Positions 55,604-64,000 of a stretch of 64,000 bases of DNA are shown here, in pieces. Below the pieces are notes generated by a model that did not search any database, was not told the origin of the DNA, and saw nothing but the letters and a program-made list of their open reading frames with translations. Each line of letters begins with the position of its first letter. Position 1 is the first letter of the stretch. The position numbers and the translations under genes were made by a program. Source of the DNA: Planctomycetota bacterium (GTDB lineage: Bacteria; Planctomycetota; J058; JAJDCP01). The stretch is taken from contig JAJDCP010000024.1 of the NCBI GenBank assembly GCA_029260765.1, forward strand, positions 35,546 to 99,545. The letters run 5' to 3'.

Positions 55604-56010
55604 GTGGCTGAAGCACGCACCGGGCCGATCCGGGTGTTGATCGGTAAACCCGGTCTCGACGGCCACAATCGAGGTGTGCGGGTGATCGTCAAAGCTCTGC
55701 GTGATGCGGGCATGGAGGTGATCTACACCGGCATCCGCCAGAGCCCTGCGCAGATCGCCGCTGCGGCGCGCGACGAGGATGTCGAGGCGGTCGGCCTTTC
55801 GAGCCTGTCTGGGGCTCACCAGACGCTCTTCCCGCAGGTTTCGCAGGCCATGCGCGCTGAGTCCCTGGGCGATATGCTGCTGTTTTGTGGCGGCGTGATT
55901 CCCGCCGAAGATATTCCCGCACTGCGTGAGGCCGGCTTCGACGGCATCTTCACACCGGGTACCGAGTTGGCCAGCATCGTCGATTTCCTCAAGAGCAGGT
56001 TGAGGCCTCA

Positions 56011-56014
<4 letters not shown>
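55604..56014 (+). CDS. Methylmalonyl-CoA mutase B12-binding subunit (stand-alone)
   Basis: 136 residues, GTG start with AGGAG five bases upstream. [14 protein letters not shown] holds the DxHxxG lower-ligand motif for cobalamin, and [14 protein letters not shown] and LFCGGVIP complete the Rossmann-like B12 domain. It corresponds to the C-terminal domain of methylmalonyl-CoA mutase as a separate small subunit. The catalytic subunit is not in the window. A four-base GTGA overlap couples it to the carboxyltransferase, so it should act in propionyl-CoA to succinyl-CoA interconversion. Confidence 0.92.
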
Positions 56015-57564
<1,550 letters not shown>

Positions 57565-57584
57565 GACCTGCCTAGGAGGGCGTC

Positions 57585-59081
57585 GTGCCGTCAAAAGTGC
57601 TGATCGCCAACCGCGGAGAGATCGCGGTGCGTGTGGTGCGCGCCTGCCACTTGCTCGGCATCGAGGCCGTGGCCGTGTACAGCGAAGCAGACCGGCTGGC
57701 GCCCCACGCGATGCTGGCCGACGAATCGTACCCCTTGCCGGGAGTCAAGCCCGCCGACACCTACCTGTCGGTGTCGCGGCTGCTCGAGATTGCCCAGAAA
57801 AGCGGCTGCGACGCAGTCCACCCGGGCTACGGGTTCCTGTCGGAGAATGCGGACTTCGCGCGCGCCTGCAACGACGCCGGCCTCCAGTTTGTCGGGCCGA
57901 GTCCCGAAGTGCTTGCAGGGGTCGGAGACAAAGTGGCAGCCCGCGCGTCGGCGCGGCGGGCCGAAGTACCGCTGGTGCCCGGCTCGTCGGAGCCCCTGGC
58001 CAGCGCCGAGGAAGCCATCGAGCTTGCCGAGACGATCGGCTTCCCGATCTTGCTCAAGGCCCGTTCGGGAGGCGGCGGCAAGGGGATCCGGCGGGTCGAC
58101 AGCGCCGACAAGCTGGCGGCGGCCTTCCAGCGGGCGTCAGCCGAGGCGCAGAACGCCTTCGGCGATGGGGCCCTGTACCTGGAGAAGCTGGTCATTGGCG
58201 CACGCCACATCGAGGTGCAGATTCTGGGGGACGCACACGGCAACGTCGCCCACTTCGGCGAGCGCGAGTGCTCCCTGCAGCGTCGCCACCAGAAGGTGGT
58301 CGAGGAGGCGCCGTCGAGCGCCGTCGACGCGGCCTTGCGCGAAGAGCTGGGTCAGTCTGCGTTGCGGCTGGCCCGCGAGATCGGCTACCAGGGGGCGGGC
58401 ACGGTCGAGTTCCTGCTCGAAGACAGTGGCGCCTTCTATTTCATGGAGCTCAACGCGCGCCTGCAGGTCGAGCATCCGGTCACCGAGCTGGTCTGGGGGG
58501 TCGACCTGGTCGAGGCCCAGCTGCGCATTGCCGCCGGTGAGAAGACGCCGTGGACGCGTCGGGAAGCGCCTCTGGGGCACGCGGTCGAGGTGCGCATCTA
58601 CGCCGAGGATCCGGGCCGTGGCTTCCTGCCGAGCTCGGGGCGCATCCTCGAGCTCTGGTTGCCTGGCGGTCCTGGGCTGCGGGTCGATCATGCCCTGCGC
58701 CGTGGCATGGAGGTCTCTCTGCACTACGACCCGATGCTTGCCAAGCTGATCGCCTACGGCGCGACTCGTGAGCGGGCCCTGCTACGGGCACGCAAGGGAC
58801 TGGAAGAGCTGTGGATTGGGGGAGTGACCCATTCGGCGGCCTTCGGCGCGGCTCTGCTGGCGCGCGAGGAGGTCCGGGCGGGGGATTTCAACACCGGCAC
58901 GCTCGAAGGCTGGCTCGAAGAGCTGGCAGCTTCGGTGCCGCGGCCGAGCGTAGAGGGGGCGGCCCTGGTCGTCGCGCTGAGTCGGGCGGCCCAACGTCCG
59001 GAGCCCAAGCAGGGTGCTGGGGAGGTAGACTTGTGGCTGAGCGCCGGCCGTTTGCGAGGGGTGGGGCGGCTGCCGCTGTAG
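57585..59081 (+). CDS. Acyl-CoA carboxylase biotin carboxylase subunit
   Basis: 498 residues, GTG start with TAGGAGGG upstream. KVLIANRGEIAVRVVRA opens the biotin carboxylase domain. The ATP-grasp loop ARSGGGGKGI and the region FMELNARLQVEHPVTE carry ATP and catalytic residues. It carboxylates biotin on the carrier encoded ten bases downstream. The C-terminal ~50 residues are variable and lack a biotinyl domain, which is supplied separately. Confidence 0.95.
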   Translation: MPSKVLIANRGEIAVRVVRACHLLGIEAVAVYSEADRLAPHAMLADESYPLPGVKPADTYLSVSRLLEIAQKSGCDAVHPGYGFLSENADFARACNDAGLQFVGPSPEVLAGVGDKVAARASARRAEVPLVPGSSEPLASAEEAIELAETIGFPILLKARSGGGGKGIRRVDSADKLAAAFQRASAEAQNAFGDGALYLEKLVIGARHIEVQILGDAHGNVAHFGERECSLQRRHQKVVEEAPSSAVDAALREELGQSALRLAREIGYQGAGTVEFLLEDSGAFYFMELNARLQVEHPVTELVWGVDLVEAQLRIAAGEKTPWTRREAPLGHAVEVRIYAEDPGRGFLPSSGRILELWLPGGPGLRVDHALRRGMEVSLHYDPMLAKLIAYGATRERALLRARKGLEELWIGGVTHSAAFGAALLAREEVRAGDFNTGTLEGWLEELAASVPRPSVEGAALVVALSRAAQRPEPKQGAGEVDLWLSAGRLRGVGRLPL

Positions 59082-59091
59082 GGAGGGTGAG

Positions 59092-59589
59092 GTGCGCTTC
59101 GTAGCCGAGATCGATGGAGAGTCGCAGGAAGTCGAGCTGCGCGAGGACGGGACGGCGCGGGTCGGCGAGCGCGAGCTCAGCTACGAGCTGATGCATCGCG
59201 ATGGCGAGCTCTGGCAGCTGCGCATCGACGGACGCCCCTGGCTGGGTGTGGTGCGGGCTGGCAAAGAGGGACGGCGCTTCAGCGTCGGGCAACGCGGCAG
59301 TCCGCTGCGCATGACCCTGAAGACCGATCTCGAGATGCGCCTGGGGGCGGGCTCGTCCGCACAAGCTGCGGCGGGCCGAGAGGTCCGTAGCCTGATGCCC
59401 GGAGTGGTCACCCAGGTGTTCGTGGCAGAGGGCGATCAGGTTGCCGAGGGCGCGGTGTTGCTGGTTCTCGAAGCGATGAAAATGCAGAACGAGATCCAGG
59501 CCGAAGTCGCGGGTAGCGTCGCACGGGTGCACGTGACGCAGGGCCAGGCTGTGGCCGCCGACGAGCTGCTGGTCGAGATCAATTCGTAG
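59092..59589 (+). CDS. Biotin carboxyl carrier protein
   Basis: 165 residues, GTG start preceded by GGGAGGGTGAG. The C-terminal biotinyl domain has the canonical EAMKM, whose Lys is biotinylated, preceded by VRSLMPGVVTQVFV. The N-terminal ~85 residues resemble the BT-type interaction domain that docks the carrier. With the two upstream genes it forms a three-subunit acyl-CoA carboxylase. Its stop codon lies in a dispersed palindromic repeat. Confidence 0.93.
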   Translation: MRFVAEIDGESQEVELREDGTARVGERELSYELMHRDGELWQLRIDGRPWLGVVRAGKEGRRFSVGQRGSPLRMTLKTDLEMRLGAGSSAQAAAGREVRSLMPGVVTQVFVAEGDQVAEGAVLLVLEAMKMQNEIQAEVAGSVARVHVTQGQAVAADELLVEINS

Positions 59590-59634
59590 GGGAGGGGTTC
59601 ATCCCCTCCCGCGGCTTCGGGACTGCATCCCGCC
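59586..59634. repeat. Degenerate copy of the GTAGGGG palindromic repeat
   Basis: The left arm GTAGGGGAGGGGTTCA plus TCCCCTCCC (59586-59610) is intact; the right arm (GGGACTGCATCCCGCC, 59619-59634) is degraded. Bases 59587-59589 of the repeat are the TAG stop of the biotin carrier gene. Confidence 0.75.
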
Positions 59635-59693
59635 AACAGGTCACGCAGGCCTGCGTAGAGTAGTTACCGAACTTGTTGAAGAGGACGCTGCCG

Positions 59694-61334
59694 ATGCTCC
59701 GTCGATCCCTGTTTCTGCTCCTGCTCTCCGCCTGCTTGTTGGCTGACCCGCCACTGGAGGGGTACAGCGACTACGCTGCGCTCAGCGCCCGCGTCGCTGA
59801 GCTTGAAGAGCTCGAAGGCGTCACTGTCAGTAGTTTGGGACGCAGCCTCGAGGGGCGCGAGATCCATCTGCTGACCATCGGCGGCGCAGAGCCTGACGCG
59901 CAGCCGGCGATCTGTGTCGTGGGCAACGTCCATGCGCCTCAGCTGGTGGGTTCTGAGCTGGCTTTGCGGCTGGCCGAACAGTTGGGGGAGCGCGCCGGCG
60001 CCGAGCCCGAGTTGCGCGAGCTGCTCAAGAGCTTCACCGTCTATGTGATCCCGCGTCCGCATCCAGACGCCAGCGAGGCGTTCTTTGCGGCGCTGCACCA
60101 TGAGCGGAGCGGAAACGCCCGCCCCCAGGACGACGACCGCGACGGGCGCCTCGATGAAGATCCCGCCGAAGATCTCGATGGCGATGGTGCGATCACCTGG
60201 ATGCGGATCTACGATCCTGCCGGCGACCGCATGGCGCATCCGGCGGATTCGAGCATCCTGATCGAGGTGCGGCGGCGCGACGACGAGCAGGGCAGCTTCC
60301 GACTGCTTTCCGAGGGGATCGACAACGACGGCGACGGGAAGTTCAATGAGGACGGGCCCGGGGGCGTCGACTTCAACCGCAACCTGACCTACGCCTACCC
60401 CTACTTCGAGGCGGGCGCGGGGCCGCATCAGGTCTCGGAGCGCGAGACCCGAGCCGTGCTCGATTTCCTCTACGCCCACCCCAACATCGCCAGCGTGCTG
60501 TGTTTCGCGCCCGAAGACAACCTGATGCATCCCTGGAAGGCCGACCGGCGCAAAGAGCGGGACCGCATTCCCAGCACCCTGCACTCCGACGATGCTCCCT
60601 ACAGCGATCATGTCGCCGAGCGCTACCGCGAGCTGCTGGGGGGCAAGGACGCCCCAGGCTCGCCTGATGGCCGGGGCAGCTTCGTCCACTGGGCCTATTT
60701 CCATTATGGCCGCTTCAGCTATGGCGCACGGGCGTGGTGGGTGCCGCAGGTCGAGGCAGACTCGACCGAGGTGGCCTCGGACGAAGAGCGCGGCGCCGAT
60801 GTGCGCAACCTCAAGCGCTACCTGCGCCGTGAAGGGCTGAACGGATGGGCAGATTGGACCGAGGTCGCGCATCCGGATTTCCCTGACAGGCGGGTCGAGG
60901 TCGGGGGCGAGCGTCCCTTCTTCCGCTGGAATCCTCCGGCGGATACGCTCGAAGCATTGGCTGCCAAACACCTCGAGTTTGTGCTGCAACTCGAAGAAAT
61001 GCGTCCACGGCTGGCCGTCGAGCTGGAAGCCCAAGCCCTGGGGGGCGGTCTGATCGAGCTGCGGGCGCGGGTGCGCAACGAGGGCTACCTGCCGACCATG
61101 TCGGCGATGGGCGAACGCAGCCGCCAGATGTACCCGCTGATGGCCGAGCTCAGCCTGCCGGAGGGGGCGGTGTTGCTCAACGGCAGCCGGCGGCGTGAGG
61201 TGGCCCGGCTCGGAGGCAGCGGCGAGCAGCGCGAGCTGCAATGGCTGCTGCGGGCAGCCCCCGACAGCCCTCTTTCGATCTCGGTCGCCAGCCCTGCCGT
61301 CGGCAGTGCGTCGGCCAGCATCACCCTCCCGTGA
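59694..61334 (+). CDS. M14-type carboxypeptidase paralogue, probably inactive, lipoprotein
   Basis: 546 residues from the ATG at 59694, with AGAGGA eight bases upstream; an in-frame TTG lies seven codons earlier. The signal ends LLSAC, a probable lipobox. The M14 fold is clear from the paralogue downstream, and the NR substrate motif is kept (GVDFNRNL). However, the zinc motif HxxE is HAPQ (His80, Gln83), the second zinc His region reads CFAPEDN, and no Glu occupies the catalytic position (WWVPQVE). Inserted DxDxDG loops (DDDRDGRLDEDP, DNDGDGKFNED) suggest calcium binding. It is likely a peptide-binding pseudoenzyme. Confidence 0.8.
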   Translation: MLRRSLFLLLLSACLLADPPLEGYSDYAALSARVAELEELEGVTVSSLGRSLEGREIHLLTIGGAEPDAQPAICVVGNVHAPQLVGSELALRLAEQLGERAGAEPELRELLKSFTVYVIPRPHPDASEAFFAALHHERSGNARPQDDDRDGRLDEDPAEDLDGDGAITWMRIYDPAGDRMAHPADSSILIEVRRRDDEQGSFRLLSEGIDNDGDGKFNEDGPGGVDFNRNLTYAYPYFEAGAGPHQVSERETRAVLDFLYAHPNIASVLCFAPEDNLMHPWKADRRKERDRIPSTLHSDDAPYSDHVAERYRELLGGKDAPGSPDGRGSFVHWAYFHYGRFSYGARAWWVPQVEADSTEVASDEERGADVRNLKRYLRREGLNGWADWTEVAHPDFPDRRVEVGGERPFFRWNPPADTLEALAAKHLEFVLQLEEMRPRLAVELEAQALGGGLIELRARVRNEGYLPTMSAMGERSRQMYPLMAELSLPEGAVLLNGSRRREVARLGGSGEQRELQWLLRAAPDSPLSISVASPAVGSASASITLP

Positions 61335-61360
61335 CGGCACCCCAACCCTGGAGAATCGGC

Positions 61361-63085
61361 ATGCGACGCAGCCTCGGAATCAGCATCTGTCTGCTCGGTC
61401 TGCTGCAGGCGCAGCAAGCGCCCTACCCGACCATGGGCGCTCCTGCCGACCCCAAGGTCGAGGTGCACTGGAACCGCTACCACGATCATGCTCGCATGAG
61501 CGAGCTGTTGGCCGAGATGGCGGCTGCTTTCCCCGATCTGTGCAGACTTGAAAGCCTCGGGCCCTCCTACGGGGGCCGCGAGATGTGGGTGCTGAGCATC
61601 AGCAACTTCGCGCAGGGTGATGTGACACGCAAGAGCGGCTTCTGGATCGACGGCGGCATCCACGCCAACGAGTTGCAGGGGCCCGAGGTCGTGCTGTACA
61701 CGGCCTGGTACCTGCTCGAGATGTACGGACGCAACGAGTTCATCACGGGCCTGCTCGATGAGCGCATCTTCTATCTGCTGCCACAGCTGAGTCCTGACTC
61801 GCGGGACGCCCATATGTACGAGCCCAATACCACCCACAGTCCACGCACCGGCCAGAGGCCGATCGATGACGACCGCGATGGGCGGATCGACGAAGATCCT
61901 GCCGACGATCTCGACGGCGACGGGCACATCACCCAGATGCGGGTGGCCGACCCCCATGGCCGGATGAAGCCGCACCCAGAGTTTCCCGAGCTGATGGTCC
62001 GTTGCGAACCGGGCGAGCAGGGCAGCTACCGGATGTTGGGCCAGGAAGGCATCGACAACGATGAGGATGGTCGCGTCAATGAGGATGGCGACGGGTCCTA
62101 CGATCCCAACCGCGATTGGGCCTGGCAATGGCAGCCGGGCAATGTGCAGGGGGGCGCGTACCGCTATCCCTTCTCCATCGCCGAGAACCGCAAGGTTGCC
62201 GACTTCGTGATGGCGCATCCGAACATCGCCGGCGCGCAGTCGTACCACAACTCGGGCGGCATGATCCTGCGTGGTCCGGGCGTCAAGGAAGACCGTTATG
62301 AGCGCTCCGACCTGCGGGTCTACGACGCCATCGGCAAGAAGGGCGCGATGATGCTGCCCGGTTACCGGTACTTGAACGTCGCCGAAGACCTGTACGAGGT
62401 CTTCGGCGGTGAGCTCGACTGGTTCTATGCCATGCAGGGCATCATCACCTACACAAACGAGCTGTTCACCCCCTTCAACTTCTTCCGCAAAGAGTCCGAA
62501 GGCGGCTATTTCGGCGGCCAGGAAGACGCCCGGCGCTTCGACCGCTACCTGCTGCTCGGCGATGGTGTGGTGCCCTGGCACGAGGTCGACCACCCGACCT
62601 ATGGCAAGGTCGAGGTCGGCGGCATGAAGAAGACCTGGTTGCGCCAGCCGCCCTCGTTTCTGCTCGAAGAAGAGTGCCATCGAAACATGGCGTTCACCCT
62701 CTACCATGCCGACCAGATGCCCATGGTGCGTATCGTCTCGGCTGAGCTCAAAGAGCTCGGCGATGGGCTGCGCCAGCTGACCGTGGTGTTGGAGAACAGC
62801 CGCGTGATCCCGACCCGGCTGGCGGTCGACACCAAGAACGGCATCTCTCCGCCCGACACCGTCTCCCTGCTGGGCGAGGTCGAGACGCATCTGGCGATGT
62901 GGTCGCATGAGCCGTTCTTTACCGAGCCGCGCTTGCAGAGTGACGAGCCCGCTCGCTTACGGCTGCCGACTGTTCCCGGCCAGGGAGTGCGCTATGTGCG
63001 CTTCTTGTTCTCGGGGGAGGAGCCTGTGCGGGTCCAGTTCAGCTCGACCAAAGCGGGCGTGCTGGAGAAGGCGCCCGGAGAATGA
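61361..63085 (+). CDS. Secreted M14-family zinc carboxypeptidase
   Basis: 574 residues from the ATG at 61361, with GGAG seven bases upstream. A signal peptide is visible (RRSLGISICLLGLLQAQQA). Zinc ligands are His101 and Glu104 (GGIHANELQGPE) and His296 (SYHNSGG). The NR motif is in YDPNRDW. The catalytic Glu is probably Glu367 (TYTNELF). DxDxDG-type insertions (DDDRDGRIDEDP, DNDEDGRVNEDGDG) lie just before the NR motif. It hydrolyses C-terminal residues of peptides. It is the active partner of the upstream paralogue. Confidence 0.9.
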   Translation: MRRSLGISICLLGLLQAQQAPYPTMGAPADPKVEVHWNRYHDHARMSELLAEMAAAFPDLCRLESLGPSYGGREMWVLSISNFAQGDVTRKSGFWIDGGIHANELQGPEVVLYTAWYLLEMYGRNEFITGLLDERIFYLLPQLSPDSRDAHMYEPNTTHSPRTGQRPIDDDRDGRIDEDPADDLDGDGHITQMRVADPHGRMKPHPEFPELMVRCEPGEQGSYRMLGQEGIDNDEDGRVNEDGDGSYDPNRDWAWQWQPGNVQGGAYRYPFSIAENRKVADFVMAHPNIAGAQSYHNSGGMILRGPGVKEDRYERSDLRVYDAIGKKGAMMLPGYRYLNVAEDLYEVFGGELDWFYAMQGIITYTNELFTPFNFFRKESEGGYFGGQEDARRFDRYLLLGDGVVPWHEVDHPTYGKVEVGGMKKTWLRQPPSFLLEEECHRNMAFTLYHADQMPMVRIVSAELKELGDGLRQLTVVLENSRVIPTRLAVDTKNGISPPDTVSLLGEVETHLAMWSHEPFFTEPRLQSDEPARLRLPTVPGQGVRYVRFLFSGEEPVRVQFSSTKAGVLEKAPGE

Positions 63086-63762
63086 GCCCGGACAGCGACA
63101 AGCTAGAGGCGCGCATTCCCGAGCCCGAGCTGATGGAGGCCGGAGAACAGGCGGCCGCCTACGCCGCGGCGGATTTTTCCCAGCCCGACGCGGCCTTCGT
63201 CGAACGGTTCTGTCGGCTCTTTCCCGAGCTCCATACGGGCCGGCTGCTCGACCTCGGCTGCGGCCCCGCGGGCATCTTGCTCAGGTTGGCAGAGCTCCGT
63301 CCCGGGCTGCAGCTCGTCGGCATGGAAGGCTCACCGGCGATGCTCGCGCCGGGGCTTCGTGCGGTCGAGGCCGCGGGCCTGTCTGCACGCGTACGGCTCG
63401 AGTTGGGCAGACTGCCTGGCTGGGGCCCTACCGCAGGCTTTGACGCGCTGATTTCGAACAGCCTGCTGCATCATCTGCATCAACCCGCACAGCTCTGGTC
63501 CGAGCTGAAGCGGCTGGGCCGCCCGGGCGCCCCCGTGCTGGTGGCAGACTTGCGCCGGCCGGCATCGCGTAGCGCGGCGCGGGCGCTGGTCAGGCAATAC
63601 GCCGGGGATGAGCCCGAAGTGCTGCAGACCGACTACTACAACTCGTTGCTGGCCGCCTTCGGCGTCGACGAGGTCCGGCAACAGCTTGAAGAAGCGGGGC
63701 TGCAGCAACTCGAGCTGGCGTCGATCAGTGACCGGCATCTGGCGGTCTGGGGGAGCTTGTAG
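63082..63762 (+). CDS. Class I SAM-dependent methyltransferase
   Basis: 226 residues. The ATG overlaps the M14 stop by four bases. Motif I LLDLGCGPAGILLRLAE, acidic loop LVGMEGSPAML, and FDALISNSLLHHLHQP then GAPVLVADLRRP are typical Methyltransf_25/11 features. It is translationally coupled to the carboxypeptidase pair. The substrate is unknown. Confidence 0.88.
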   Translation: MSPDSDKLEARIPEPELMEAGEQAAAYAAADFSQPDAAFVERFCRLFPELHTGRLLDLGCGPAGILLRLAELRPGLQLVGMEGSPAMLAPGLRAVEAAGLSARVRLELGRLPGWGPTAGFDALISNSLLHHLHQPAQLWSELKRLGRPGAPVLVADLRRPASRSAARALVRQYAGDEPEVLQTDYYNSLLAAFGVDEVRQQLEEAGLQQLELASISDRHLAVWGSL

Positions 63763-63802
63763 CCGGAGATCGCCGGGGTTCGGCGGACTGGGCGGCAGAT
63801 CC

Positions 63803-63890
63803 CCTGTAGCGGAGCTCAGTGAGAGACTGTCTCACGGAACGGCCTCGGGCTCCAGAGCGCCTTCCGGCGCTCACAGAGCGCCGCTACAGG
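63803..63890. repeat. Inverted repeat containing a GAGACTGTCTCACGGAACG copy
   Basis: CCTGTAGCGGAGCTCAGTGAG (first 20 bases at 63803-63822) matches the reverse complement of 63870-63890 with two mismatches in 21. Between the arms lies GAGACTGTCTCACGGAACG (63823-63841), the same motif as the ends of the 7906-8147 element. A further CCCTGTAGCG occurs at 63916. No gene is seen from 63763 to the window end. Confidence 0.7.
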
Positions 63891-64000
63891 CGGGCTCCCG
63901 CCGAACGGAAACAAACCCTGTAGCGTCGGTCTATGCAGCCTGCGGCGAAAATCGTGAAGCCAGGTGCCGCGCCGGTGGGTCGATGGCAAGGCGGACGACG

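Overview
The window is a GC-rich, densely packed bacterial chromosome segment from a Gram-negative organism: it has an AsmA-like envelope protein, an MsbA-like ABC exporter, lipoproteins and nonulosonic-acid glycan genes. GTG and TTG starts are common, and many neighbours overlap by 1 or 4 bases. Four eukaryotic-like Ser/Thr kinase genes (one a pseudokinase), one of them with a DWG in place of DFG, suggest Planctomycetota or a neighbouring lineage; Acidobacteriota or Myxococcota remain possible. This is inference, because no rRNA is present. I see no tRNA, rRNA, CRISPR array, integrase or transposase.

Layout. 1-2.2 kb: a DUF4157 (eCIS-core) protein fused to a Tgl-type transglutaminase domain, coupled to an unknown small protein. 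2.2-6.6 kb (minus): dnaG-rpoD-sulfotransferase behind a near-consensus promoter. 6.7-11.2 kb: PAS histidine kinase, a 242-bp inverted-repeat element, a methyltransferase, and a thioesterase with a DUF3556 membrane protein. 11.5-22.5 kb: two convergent operons for a legionaminic/sialic-type nonulosonic acid. The plus operon has a fused CMP-transferase/synthase, NeuD-like acetyltransferase, PtmE-like nucleotidyltransferase, LegC and LegB. The minus operon has a formyltransferase, PIG-L deacetylase, NeuC/LegG epimerase, a capsule-type transferase and an acetyltransferase. 22.9-34 kb: a three-domain methyltransferase, then (minus) carA-carB-ABC exporter-FkbM-like-epimerase-GT4.

35-55.5 kb: signalling and envelope genes. 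These are a 1263-residue TPR kinase, AsmA-like protein, Rieske fusion protein, zinc-ribbon kinase, GT-A transferase, pseudokinase with a hexanucleotide repeat coupled to an M1 aminopeptidase, cupredoxin-like lipoprotein, two hypothetical proteins, a second GT-A transferase and another TPR-like kinase. 55.5-59.6 kb: a propionyl-CoA/methylmalonyl-CoA operon (stand-alone B12 subunit, carboxyltransferase, biotin carboxylase, biotin carrier) behind a TTGACA promoter. 59.7-63.8 kb: tandem M14 carboxypeptidases, the first apparently lacking its zinc site, and a methyltransferase. The last 240 bases are repeats.

The strongest candidates for new biology are the DUF4157-transglutaminase fusion, the nonulosonate locus with a fused synthase/cytidylyltransferase and a deacetylate-then-formylate pair, the pseudokinase with its expandable linker, and the M14 enzyme/pseudoenzyme pair. 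Two interspersed palindromic repeat families sit at gene ends and once supply a stop codon.
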